From contig DATIDV010000003.1 of assembly GCA_035456105.1 (NCBI GenBank), positions 1 through 64,000 on the forward strand: DNA of 64,000 bases, given 5' to 3'. How positions within the stretch are numbered: the first letter of the stretch is position 1; every line of letters begins with the position of its first letter. The DNA comes from Viridibacterium sp035456105 (GTDB lineage Bacteria; Pseudomonadota; Gammaproteobacteria; Burkholderiales; Rhodocyclaceae). The translations under genes and the position numbers were made by a program. The notes beneath the pieces were generated by a model. The model searched no databases. It was given only the letters and a program-made list of their open reading frames with translations, and was not told the origin of the DNA. This document shows, piece after piece, positions 24,346-32,752 of the stretch.

Positions 24346-24993
24346 TTGAAATCACTGCCCGACCAATTACGGCGTTTCCGCAGTCCTACGCCGCGCCGCA
24401 TCAGTCTCATCAAGGCCGTCATCTTCCTGCTCTGCCTGATACCCGTAGGGCACATGGCGTGGGGCATTTATACGGACAATCTCGGCGCCAACCCGGTCGA
24501 GTACATCACGCGCGACACCGGTGACTGGGTATTGCGCTTGCTGCTGATCACGCTGACGGTTACCCCGCTACGCAAACTCACGGGCTGGCCCTGGCTGGTG
24601 CGCCTGCGGCGCATGCTCGGCCTGTTCGCCTTCTTCTATGTGGTGCTGCACCTCATCACCTATCTGTGGCTCGATCAGTCCTTCGACTGGCACGCCATCC
24701 TCAAGGACATCGTGAAGCGTCCCTTCATCACCGTCGGCTTCGCCGGTTTCGTATTGATGACGCCACTCGCCCTCACCTCGGCCAACGCCATGATCCGTTT
24801 GCTCGGCGGAAAGCGCTGGCAAGCTCTGCATCGCGCCATCTACGCCATCGGCACGCTCGGTGTGGTGCACTACTGGTGGCTGGTCAAACGCGACATTCGC
24901 GAGCCACTGATGTATGCGGCGATTCTGGCGGTACTTCTCGGCGTGCGTCTGTGGTGGAAACTCAGCGAGCGCCGCACAGGTATCACGACTTAG
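24346..24993 (+). CDS. msrQ: MsrQ, heme-binding membrane subunit of MsrPQ
   Basis: A 215-residue integral membrane protein with six helices of the ferric-reductase-like family (formerly YedZ). It contains a heme-ligand candidate in YVVLHLITYLWLD and another in LHRAIYAIGTLGVVHYWWLVK. It passes quinone-derived electrons to MsrP. The likely start is a TTG at 24346, which would keep the level below that of MsrP. Located 28 bases after msrP. Confidence 0.92.
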   Translation: MKSLPDQLRRFRSPTPRRISLIKAVIFLLCLIPVGHMAWGIYTDNLGANPVEYITRDTGDWVLRLLLITLTVTPLRKLTGWPWLVRLRRMLGLFAFFYVVLHLITYLWLDQSFDWHAILKDIVKRPFITVGFAGFVLMTPLALTSANAMIRLLGGKRWQALHRAIYAIGTLGVVHYWWLVKRDIREPLMYAAILAVLLGVRLWWKLSERRTGITT

Positions 24994-24998
24994 GTCCG

Positions 24999-26159
24999 CT
25001 ACCAGAGGGACATCTGCGGCCCATCCTGTGGCGGCCGGAAGGCCTGAGTGTTCAGCTCGCGGCGCACCTGATTCAGTCCGAGCCGCTCCAGCGCCAGACG
25101 CGCACGCTTCGCATACATTTCTGCAAAAACGCCCTCACCCGTCATGCGCTTGCCAAAGCTTGCGTCGTAGTCCTTGCCGCCACGCAGCTGTCGGATGATG
25201 CTCATGACATGCGCAGCACGACCGGGATAGTGCGTCTGCAGCCAGGCCGGAAACATGTCGGCCAGCTCGTGAGGCAGGCGCAACACGGTGTAGTGCGCCG
25301 ACTCACCACCACAGTCTTTCACCGCAGCGAAAACGTCTTCCATTTCGTGATCGTTGAGCGCCGGAATCAGTGGCGCGAACAGCGCCCCGACCGGCACACC
25401 CGCCTCATGCAGCTTGCGCATGGCCTCGAGGCGTCGTTGCGGTGTGGCGGCACGCGGTTCCATGCACCGTGCCAGTTCGCGATCAAGCGTCGTAACGCTG
25501 AACATGACCTTGACTAGGTTGTCACGCGCCATATCGGCGAGCAGATCGATGTCACGCTCGATCAGTGAGTTTTTGGTGACGATGACAACGGGGTGACGGC
25601 ATTCCGCGAGCACTTCGAGCAGGCCGCGCGTGAGGCGCAGCTTGCGCTCGATGGGCTGCCAGCCGTCGGTATTGATACCCAGTGCGATGGGACTGCAGCG
25701 ATACGACTTGTGCGCCAGCTCCTTGCGCAGAATCGCCACGGCATCGGGTTTGTAGGCGATCTTCGTCTCGAAATCGAGGCCTGGCGAAAAACCAAGATAA
25801 CTGTGGGTCGGCCGCGCGAAACAGTATATGCAACCATGCTCGCAACCACGGTAGGGGTTGATGGAAAGGGAGAAGGAAATGTCCGGCGAGTCGTTACGTG
25901 AGATGACACTCTTTGCGGTGTCTATGATCAGCTCCGTCGGCAACGTCCTGTCTTCTTCCTCTTCGTCCGGCCTGTCCCAGCCGTCGTCGAACGCCTCGCG
26001 CCGCTGCGATTCGAAGCGGCCATCGGGCCGCACGGTGGCGCCGCGTCCGCGGAACAGCAAGGGCCGCACCGTTACGACCGGTTGCGGGTCCGCATTGGCT
26101 GCGTCCATCGGGGAAAGAGAGAGTTTGTGGTTCACGACCTGCTCGCGCGCTGCAGCCAT
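24999..26159 (-). CDS. radical SAM protein, PA0069/SplB-like family
   Basis: A 386-residue protein. The [4Fe-4S] ligands are in YRGCEHGCIYCFAR (CxxxCxxC), followed by SFSPG-like segment FSPGLDFETKI and a TIM-barrel of alternating strands. It resembles the widely distributed PA0069 family, related to spore photoproduct lyase but of unknown substrate. Convergent with msrQ (5-bp gap). The first 60 residues are variable and include an acidic stretch (RPDEEEEDR). Confidence 0.87.
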   Translation of the reverse strand: MAAAREQVVNHKLSLSPMDAANADPQPVVTVRPLLFRGRGATVRPDGRFESQRREAFDDGWDRPDEEEEDRTLPTELIIDTAKSVISRNDSPDISFSLSINPYRGCEHGCIYCFARPTHSYLGFSPGLDFETKIAYKPDAVAILRKELAHKSYRCSPIALGINTDGWQPIERKLRLTRGLLEVLAECRHPVVIVTKNSLIERDIDLLADMARDNLVKVMFSVTTLDRELARCMEPRAATPQRRLEAMRKLHEAGVPVGALFAPLIPALNDHEMEDVFAAVKDCGGESAHYTVLRLPHELADMFPAWLQTHYPGRAAHVMSIIRQLRGGKDYDASFGKRMTGEGVFAEMYAKRARLALERLGLNQVRRELNTQAFRPPQDGPQMSLW

Positions 26160-26244
26160 TCGCGGGATGAATGACTGTATTTATATACAGCACTCTACAT
26201 GAGCCGATCGCTCCGCAACAAGCCCTCTCTTCAGGCGCTTTTGT

Positions 26245-27012
26245 TTACTCGCCGCCCCAATAGACATCGCGCTTGTAGTAAGCATGCAGGCGCGACTCAT
26301 AGTCACGCGACAAGACGATAGCCGGGTCGTATTCGGGGCTTGCTTCGACCGTTGCGCGGTCCACATCGAGCGTGACCGTGTGGTCGGACCACTCCACGCG
26401 CGAGATCCACTGTGGGCGCACGATGATGTGACGCCCGACCCACCATTTCGCCGTGTCGATCACGGTATAGCGGATGGCCCAGGCCGAATCGTCCACCAGG
26501 AAGTCCTCGATGTGACCGACAGCTTCGTCTGTCGCGCGTACGTGATAGCCACTCACTTCGCTGGCGCTACGCAGATGGTGGTCTCCCGACTGGATCTTGT
26601 ATCGCTCGCGCTCCGCGAGCTCGGCAGCCCCGGCATAGCCTGCAGCGTCGTCTTGCAGGACCGGGTACGGCCCCCACGTAAAACCTTCACCCCAATACAA
26701 CGGATAGTCGTAGTAGGTGTGGAACTCCGCTTCTTTCTGGCGTGACACCGGCCTGTCGGCATCGATGTCGGGACTGTCCTTGACCTGCTGCTGGGTCAGC
26801 GCAACATGGATCTTGTCTTTCTCCCAATCGACGCCGCGAAGCGCGCGTGGCGAAATGAGAACCTTGCGATTGGACAGCCAGTTGCCCGTGTCGACGACTA
26901 AGTAGCGAACGCCCCAAGTGACGTCATCGAAATAGACGTCCTTCACCTTGCCGATTTCGCCATCCGTGGCGCCCAAGGTCATACCGTGCAGTTTCTTCAG
27001 TCGATGCAACAT
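26245..27012 (-). CDS. protein with two PRC-barrel domains
   Basis: A 255-residue soluble protein made of two PRC-barrel repeats. The first (residues about 5-80) reads GMTLGATDGEIGKVKDVYFDD and VRYLVVDTGNWLSNRKVLISP; the second (about 150-235) mirrors it with VGHIEDFLVDDSAWAIRYTVIDT. The linker is Tyr- and Trp-rich. PRC barrels occur in photosynthesis, RNA and stress proteins. In bacteria such double-barrel proteins are generally uncharacterised. No operon partner is evident. Confidence 0.82.
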   Translation of the reverse strand: MLHRLKKLHGMTLGATDGEIGKVKDVYFDDVTWGVRYLVVDTGNWLSNRKVLISPRALRGVDWEKDKIHVALTQQQVKDSPDIDADRPVSRQKEAEFHTYYDYPLYWGEGFTWGPYPVLQDDAAGYAGAAELAERERYKIQSGDHHLRSASEVSGYHVRATDEAVGHIEDFLVDDSAWAIRYTVIDTAKWWVGRHIIVRPQWISRVEWSDHTVTLDVDRATVEASPEYDPAIVLSRDYESRLHAYYKRDVYWGGE

Positions 27013-27161
27013 GTCAGCCTCCTGTAAGAGTAAAAGCTGACTTCACTATCGACGCTGACGAACTTGAGGTCTGTACGCTGGCGTACGTTTCGGGCTACCT
27101 CCTGCCCTGCCAGCAATGCCGTTCCCGGCATCGATTGGCGGCCCGAAATTAACCTCCGATT

Positions 27162-27776
27162 TTAGCCAGCAACCCCGGCGCTTTTGAGCTGCACGGCAAT
27201 CTGCGCCGCAAGCTGCGCCAGGGCGTGGCTCCATGCAGCAACGACGGCTTCGGGCGAACTGCCCTGCATCGGCTCGTGCTGACTGATGCGCCAGGTGCGG
27301 CGCTGGCCGTCGGACTCGCGCCTGAGGGTACACACCAGTTCGATCGTCACGCCATCACCCGGCAACGCGTCGAAGCGCTGCACGTCGAGCAAGATCTGCC
27401 AGCCCGCTGCAGCGGCCGCCTGCTGTGAATACGCCACCACCTGGGCTGTTGGCAACAAGCTCGCCAGATGCGCCGCCAGTACACGCGGGATCTCGCGCTT
27501 CGGGGTATCCACCCAGCGATCTTCTTCCAGCACATCGAGCTGGGTGGTCGTGCGCCGCACCACCAGTTGCGGGCGGTCAATGGCTTCCGCCACCGTAGCC
27601 GGGCCGACCGCAATGCTCACGGCCGTACCTGCCTGCCCGGTCGGTGATGCGGGCGCGCTCAACGCGTAGTAGCGCACGTTCGGCGAGGCACAGGCCGCCA
27701 GCAACAGGCAGGCACCAAGTACACAGACACGCGCCCGCGAACATATGCCATACAGATTCATCTCGGCGGCTCTCAT
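27162..27776 (-). CDS. pqiC: ABC-type transport auxiliary lipoprotein PqiC
   Basis: A 204-residue outer-membrane lipoprotein. The signal peptide ends in the lipobox LLAACAS (Cys about residue 29). The mature protein begins with PNVRYYALSAP and contains VAEAIDRPQLVVR and EDRWVDTPKREIPRVLAAHLAS, typical of the DUF330/PqiC family. It works with PqiA and PqiB in lipid or envelope transport. Its start overlaps the stop of pqiB by ATGA. Confidence 0.87.
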   Translation of the reverse strand: MRAAEMNLYGICSRARVCVLGACLLLAACASPNVRYYALSAPASPTGQAGTAVSIAVGPATVAEAIDRPQLVVRRTTTQLDVLEEDRWVDTPKREIPRVLAAHLASLLPTAQVVAYSQQAAAAAGWQILLDVQRFDALPGDGVTIELVCTLRRESDGQRRTWRISQHEPMQGSSPEAVVAAWSHALAQLAAQIAVQLKSAGVAG

Positions 27777-29470
27777 GGTTTGTCCTCTGGCGTCCTGCCG
27801 CGAATCAATGCTTCAGGATGGCGATCAAGATAATCGGTCAGCGTGCGCAGCGACTGCGCCGAGCGCCCCACTTCGCGCAAGGTATCGCGCATCTCGACCT
27901 GTAGCGGCGAGTCCTGCTGCAACAGACGCTCGGCGCGAGACACCGTCTCGCGTGCTTCCTCGATGGCGCGTTTGAACTCGGGCGCCACATCCTTGTTGAG
28001 TGTCTGGATCAGGGCATCGGCATTCCTGACAGTCTTGTCGAGCGAACCGATCGCCGTCTGCAGGTCTTTGCCAATCTCGTCGAAGGGAATCTTGTCGAGC
28101 TTGCGCGCGATATTGCCCAGGCTTGTTTCGAGCTCGTTGAGACTGCCATCCACGGTCGGAATTTCCAGCAAGCCAACAGCCACCACGGATGACGCCTGCG
28201 CAGCGCCCTTGCGCACGGGCTTGGCTGGCGCGGGCACATCCGGCGCACCGGGGAAGAAATCCAGCGCCACATAGAGCTGCCCTGTGAGCAGATTGGCCGT
28301 GCGCAACTGGCCACGCATGCCGCCCGCGATCATGTCGCGAACCACCTGTGGATTGGTCGCGCTCTGCGCTGGCAAGGTAGTGCCGACTTTCCGCAAACGA
28401 TCCGGAAACACCTTGATCTCGACCGGCACATCAGCCCTGCGCGTCTTCTCGTCGTAATGAATGCCGATGCTCGCTACCTCGCCGAACTGCAGACCGCGGA
28501 ACTCCACCGGCGCGCCAACGGTGAGTCCATGCACGGAATGATGGAACACCAGACGGTAATACTCGATCGTGGTGTCGTGCTCGCGCATGGCGAGGCTCTC
28601 GTTGTCGTACAACGGGAATTCCCACGCGGGCGCAGCGGGGGCCGCCGCAGGCTGCCCCTCAGGCGCGCCAAAAGCCAGCCCGCCAAGCACCAAGGTGGCA
28701 AGCGATTCAGTATTGAAGCGCAAACCATTGGCATCCACCGTGAAGTCGAGGCCGCTAGTCGACCAGAAACGTGTGTTCGTGGTGACAAACTTGTCGTACG
28801 GCGCACGCACGAAAATGCTCACCGTGGTGGCATGCCCGTCCTTGTCCAGGTCGTAAGCCACGACCTGTCCGACAGGCAACTTGCGAAAGTAGACCGGCGA
28901 ACCGTAGTCGAGCGAACCCAGGGTCGCCGCATGCAGCACGAAGCGCTTGCCGGGCGCGCCCTCCGTAAGTATCGGCGGCACTTCGAGACCCACAAAATCC
29001 CTGCGCGAATCACCGGACTTACCCACGTCAACACCGATGTAGGCCCCCGACAGCAAGGTACTCAGCCCGCTCACGCTGCCCCCGGCGATGCGCGGCTTGA
29101 CCACCCAGAAACGCGTGTCCTCGACAGCAAAATCACGCGCCTGTTTGGTCAGCGAAGCCGTGACGATGACGGACTTGGTGTCCTCGGCAATCTCCACCTT
29201 CTTCACTTCGCCGACATCCACATCCTTGTACTTGATGCGCGTCTTGCCAGCTTCGATGCCTTCACCTGTCTCGAAGGTGATCCTCACTGTCGGCCCCTGC
29301 TGCATGACGGCCTGTATCGCCAGCCAGCCGCCAACGAGAATCGCCACGCCGGGCACCAGCCATACCAGTGGTAATCGCCAGCGTGATGGCACTTCCGCCC
29401 GTGCGGAGGGCAAACCATCCGGCATCTGCTCGGGCGAATTCGTCCCTGCGGGCTGAGGGGTATCAGACAT
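27773..29470 (-). CDS. pqiB: PqiB, multi-MCE-domain envelope-spanning protein
   Basis: A 565-residue protein with a single N-terminal membrane helix (LVWLVPGVAILVGGWLAIQAV) and three MCE (MlaD-like) domains: the first near residues 55-140 (GPTVRITFETGEGIEAGKTRIKYKDVDVGEVKKVEI), then two more, ending in a coiled C-terminal region (LDKIPFDEIGKDLQTAIGSLDKTVRN). PqiB forms a tube linking inner and outer membrane. The start at 29470 overlaps pqiA2 by eight bases. Confidence 0.92.
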   Translation of the reverse strand: MSDTPQPAGTNSPEQMPDGLPSARAEVPSRWRLPLVWLVPGVAILVGGWLAIQAVMQQGPTVRITFETGEGIEAGKTRIKYKDVDVGEVKKVEIAEDTKSVIVTASLTKQARDFAVEDTRFWVVKPRIAGGSVSGLSTLLSGAYIGVDVGKSGDSRRDFVGLEVPPILTEGAPGKRFVLHAATLGSLDYGSPVYFRKLPVGQVVAYDLDKDGHATTVSIFVRAPYDKFVTTNTRFWSTSGLDFTVDANGLRFNTESLATLVLGGLAFGAPEGQPAAAPAAPAWEFPLYDNESLAMREHDTTIEYYRLVFHHSVHGLTVGAPVEFRGLQFGEVASIGIHYDEKTRRADVPVEIKVFPDRLRKVGTTLPAQSATNPQVVRDMIAGGMRGQLRTANLLTGQLYVALDFFPGAPDVPAPAKPVRKGAAQASSVVAVGLLEIPTVDGSLNELETSLGNIARKLDKIPFDEIGKDLQTAIGSLDKTVRNADALIQTLNKDVAPEFKRAIEEARETVSRAERLLQQDSPLQVEMRDTLREVGRSAQSLRTLTDYLDRHPEALIRGRTPEDKP

Positions 29471-30161
29471 CGTTTCTTGCTTCCCTGTTTCGTGACGGAC
29501 GACGAGCCAATTCCTTGTCCACATCAGGCGCGGTGTCCCAGACAAGCCTTGGATCGAAGGCTTGCGCGGACAGCATGGTCATCACCACCACGCCACCAAA
29601 AGCCAGTGCGCCATTGCCGACATGCACCGACATGAACGCATCGAAACGCACTACGGCTGTCAGCAGCGTCACCACATATACATCCAGCATCGACCATTTG
29701 CCAACCAGCTCGACCAGATGGTACAGGCGCGACAACTGTCTCGGACCACCCAGCGGGCGGCGCTGAACACTGAACAACAGGACAGCGAGCGCAAGAATCT
29801 TGCCTAACGGCACCACCATGCTGGCAATGAACACGATCAGTGCCAGCCCCCAGGAACCATCACCCCACAGCACGATGATGCCGCTCATGATGGTGTTCGA
29901 CTGCGTGTCGCCGAGCGACGTCGTCACCATGATGGGCAGAGCGTTGGCCGGGATATACAGCGCCAGCGCAGCGACGAGAAATGCCCAGCAACGCGCCAGG
30001 CTTTCCGGTTTGCGCAAATGCAGTGCCGAGCCGCAGCGCGGGCAGTGCGCGTGTTTGTCCACCGCCGAAATCTGCTTGCAGGCATGGCAGGCTGCCAGTC
30101 CGAGTCGGGCAGCCGTGCCTGCTGCAAAAACGGGGGCCGCCTTGTCCGGCTCGGCACTCAT
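29463..30161 (-). CDS. PqiA C-terminal-half protein (PqiA2)
   Basis: A 232-residue membrane protein equivalent to the second half of enterobacterial PqiA. The N-terminal zinc ribbon reads CHACKQISAVDKHAHCPRCG (CxxC...CxxC). Four membrane helices follow (for example FLVAALALYIPANALPIM, ALIVFIASMVVPLGKILALAVLL). It starts with an ATGA overlap to the first half-gene. Together the two halves form the inner-membrane part of the Pqi system. Confidence 0.88.
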   Translation of the reverse strand: MSAEPDKAAPVFAAGTAARLGLAACHACKQISAVDKHAHCPRCGSALHLRKPESLARCWAFLVAALALYIPANALPIMVTTSLGDTQSNTIMSGIIVLWGDGSWGLALIVFIASMVVPLGKILALAVLLFSVQRRPLGGPRQLSRLYHLVELVGKWSMLDVYVVTLLTAVVRFDAFMSVHVGNGALAFGGVVVMTMLSAQAFDPRLVWDTAPDVDKELARRPSRNREARNDV

Positions 30162-30853
30162 GACAGCACCTCCGCATCAGGCACCCCGGCGAGCGGACGC
30201 ACGCCCATGACGCGCTCATGCTGCGCCCAGATCACTTCGCCCTGCAGGCTCGAACTCAGCAAAGTGAGCAGCAACATGGTGGCGCCATAGGCCCATAAGC
30301 CGATACCCACGGTCGCCGTCGCATCATGACCGAGCTTTACCAGCGACACCACGACACCAACCATCAGCACCTCGACCATGGCCCAGCTGGATACGGCCAT
30401 CAGCAAGCGAAATAGCGGCGCAAAGAAGGGCGCGCGAAAACCGAAGCGCAGCGGCAGCAGCAGCCACAACAGCAGAGATATCAGCGCAGCAGGCGCCAGC
30501 ACAGCAGTGGCCAGTACCAGCAGACCCACCACCGTTTCACCCTGCATGTGCATCTGCCACACCGCCCCGAGCATGGACCCATTAATGCGCTGAGCCTGGA
30601 ACTCAAGTGTCATGACCGGGAAAACATTGCCGATCAGGAAACTCATCGCGGCGGCCAGCGCCAGCGCCAGCGGACGATCGAGATCCTGTGCCACCCAGCT
30701 CCGCAGCGGCGCATCGCAGCGTGCGCAGAGAAGACTGCCGCCTCGTGGCAGCACAGCGGCCTGTTGCAGCAAATCGCACTCATTACAGACGATCATGCCC
30801 GCCTGCGCATGGGTCTTGTCATGACTGTCTTCGCTCCGTCCACCTTGATCCAC
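30158..30853 (-). CDS. PqiA N-terminal-half protein (PqiA1)
   Basis: A 231-residue membrane protein equivalent to the first half of PqiA. It has a zinc ribbon (CNECDLLQQAAVLPRGGSLLCARC) and four helices (ALALAAAMSFLIGNVFPVM, VVGLLVLATAVLAPAALIS). Split PqiA genes are normal in betaproteobacteria; both halves keep their own zinc ribbon, start and coupling. It heads the pqiA1-A2-B-C operon. The promoter should lie in 30854-31006, shared with the divergent aroG. The N-terminal 15 residues before MIVCNECD are uncertain. Confidence 0.87.
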   Translation of the reverse strand: MDQGGRSEDSHDKTHAQAGMIVCNECDLLQQAAVLPRGGSLLCARCDAPLRSWVAQDLDRPLALALAAAMSFLIGNVFPVMTLEFQAQRINGSMLGAVWQMHMQGETVVGLLVLATAVLAPAALISLLLWLLLPLRFGFRAPFFAPLFRLLMAVSSWAMVEVLMVGVVVSLVKLGHDATATVGIGLWAYGATMLLLTLLSSSLQGEVIWAQHERVMGVRPLAGVPDAEVLS

Positions 30854-31006
30854 GCATCACCTCCACCACCAGAATTCATTGAAACACGATGCCCCCACCA
30901 TCACAAAGTCATCACCAAGCAGATGGCGCCACACGCGGGCGATCCCGCACTTTCGGCTAGAATCATTGGCCACATCCATTTTAGCCGCGCCCCGCAGGAC
31001 ACAAAA

Positions 31007-32092
31007 ATGCCCACCAGCCCAGCACAAACCCACATCGACGACGTCCGCATCCGCGAGATCAAGGAGCTCGCTCCACCCTCACAGGTCATGGAGGAATTCC
31101 CGTCGAGCGCCCATACGGCCGAGGTCACCTTTGCTGCGCGCAACGACATTCACCGCATCCTGCACGGCGCAGACGACCGCCTGCTGGTCGTCATCGGCCC
31201 CTGCTCGATCCACGACACGGCCGCCGCGATGGAGTACGCCCACAAGCTCAAGGAGCAGGCTGATCGCCTCAGGCATGACCTGCTCGTCGTGATGCGCGTC
31301 TACTTCGAGAAACCACGCACCACCGTCGGCTGGAAAGGGCTCATCAACGACCCTTACATGGACGACAGCTTCAAGATCAACGAAGGCCTGCGCCTGGCGC
31401 GCAAGCTGCTGCGCGACATCAACGAACTGGGCCTGCCAGCGGGCACCGAGTTCCTCGACATGATCACGCCGCAATACATCGGCGACCTCATCGCCTGGGG
31501 CGCCATCGGTGCGCGCACGACGGAGAGCCAGGTGCACCGCCAGCTCGCTTCCGGCCTGTCCTGCCCGGTCGGTTTCAAGAACGGAACCGAGGGTGATGTG
31601 CGCATCGCCATTGACGCCATCAAGGCCGCCGCAGCGCCCCACCATTTCCTGTCCGTCACCAAGGCCGGCCATTCCGCCATCGTGTCGACTGCGGGCAACG
31701 AGGACTGCCACATCATCCTGCGCGGTGGCAAGGAGCCCAACTACGACGCGGCCAGCATCGACGAAGCCTGCAAGAAACTCGCCGCAGCCGGCGTGCCTGC
31801 CAAGCTGGTCGTGGATTTTTCGCACGGCAACAGCCGCAAGCAGTACGCGCTGCAGATCGAAGTCGGCAAGGATGTTGCAACACAACTCGCCGCAGGCGAG
31901 GAACGCATCATGGGCATCATGTGCGAATCTCACCTTGTTGAAGGTCGTCAGGATCTGCTGCCGGGCAAGCCGCTCGAATATGGCAAAAGCATTACCGACG
32001 CCTGCATCGGTTGGGATGCAACAGTCGGCCTGCTCGACACGCTCGCCGAGGGCGTACGCCAGCGCCGGGCGAAGGTTGCGCAGGAAGGCTAA
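31007..32092 (+). CDS. aroG: 3-deoxy-7-phosphoheptulonate synthase (class I)
   Basis: A 361-residue DAHP synthase, the first step of the shikimate pathway (PEP + erythrose 4-phosphate). Catalytic motifs are VVIGPCSIHD, KPRTTVGWKG, GAIGARTTESQVHRQ, HIILRGGKEPNYD and KLVVDFSHGNS. These and the length match the AroF/G/H class I enzymes. Start at 31007 has AGGA eight bases upstream; the frame is open far upstream but antisense to pqiA1. A strong bidirectional terminator follows at 32112. Confidence 0.95.
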   Translation: MPTSPAQTHIDDVRIREIKELAPPSQVMEEFPSSAHTAEVTFAARNDIHRILHGADDRLLVVIGPCSIHDTAAAMEYAHKLKEQADRLRHDLLVVMRVYFEKPRTTVGWKGLINDPYMDDSFKINEGLRLARKLLRDINELGLPAGTEFLDMITPQYIGDLIAWGAIGARTTESQVHRQLASGLSCPVGFKNGTEGDVRIAIDAIKAAAAPHHFLSVTKAGHSAIVSTAGNEDCHIILRGGKEPNYDAASIDEACKKLAAAGVPAKLVVDFSHGNSRKQYALQIEVGKDVATQLAAGEERIMGIMCESHLVEGRQDLLPGKPLEYGKSITDACIGWDATVGLLDTLAEGVRQRRAKVAQEG

Positions 32093-32111
32093 GCCTCCTT
32101 GCCAGCAAATG

Positions 32112-32139
32112 AAAAAGCCCGCACGCATGCGGGCTTTTT
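32112..32139. terminator. bidirectional rho-independent terminator
   Basis: AAAAAGCCCGCA and TGCGGGCTTTTT flank a CGCA-type loop. The A- and T-tracts on both sides let it end both aroG and the convergent channel gene. Confidence 0.92.
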
Positions 32140-32160
32140 CATTTCAGCGGCGCCCCTGGC

Positions 32161-32745
32161 TCAGGCTTTCCCGACACCCAGCTCGCGTTCGATGCGCCGA
32201 TCTGGCACCAACCACAGGATCGCGGTGCTGACATACAGCGCCAGCGACAACCATTCCACAAAGCAGGTCATCGCAATGCCCGCAAGGTAGATGACGATGG
32301 AGATCTTGCCCTTGAAATCGCTACCCAGCGCCCTGCCCAGCTCGGATTCATGTCCATGCCTTCGCAGCAAGGCGAGCGTCAGGATGTAGTACGCAATCGC
32401 CGCCATCAACAGCACTCCGCCGTAGCAGGCCGAAGGCAAGGCAGCAAAATGGTTCTCCCCCATCCAGCCGGTTACGAACGGCAGTAACGAGAGCCAGAAA
32501 AGCAGATGCAGGTTAGCCCACAGGATCGCGCCGTCCACCTTGTGCACGGCATGGAACAGGTGATGATGGTTGTTCCAGTAGATCCCGACGTAAACAAAGC
32601 TCAGCACATAACTGAGCGCCACCGGCCACAGCTTCAGCAGCGTTTCCGGATCATCACCATGCGGCACCTTCAGCTCCAGCACCATGATGGTAATGATGAT
32701 GGCAAGCACGCCATCGCTGAACGCTTCCAGTCGCGTCTTGCCCAT
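32161..32745 (-). CDS. TMEM175-family potassium channel (DUF1211)
   Basis: A 194-residue protein with six predicted membrane helices. The N-terminal helix carries the family signature RLEAFSDGVLAIIITI (FSDG), which lines the pore in bacterial TMEM175 channels. The second helix unit has YVGIYWNNHHHLF, also conserved. These channels conduct K+ without the TVGYG filter. It is convergent with aroG and lies eight bases downstream of pgi on the same strand. Confidence 0.87.
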   Translation of the reverse strand: MGKTRLEAFSDGVLAIIITIMVLELKVPHGDDPETLLKLWPVALSYVLSFVYVGIYWNNHHHLFHAVHKVDGAILWANLHLLFWLSLLPFVTGWMGENHFAALPSACYGGVLLMAAIAYYILTLALLRRHGHESELGRALGSDFKGKISIVIYLAGIAMTCFVEWLSLALYVSTAILWLVPDRRIERELGVGKA

Positions 32746-32752
32746 GGTGTTC

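Noticed and set aside
29463..30853. Split pqiA as a frameshifted pseudogene
   Set aside because: Both halves keep their own zinc ribbon and membrane helices, and they are joined by a clean ATGA overlap; split pqiA is usual in this group.
31079..32128. 349-codon open frame antisense to aroG
   Set aside because: The sense strand encodes every catalytic motif of DAHP synthase, and the antisense frame spans the terminator and lacks a ribosome site.
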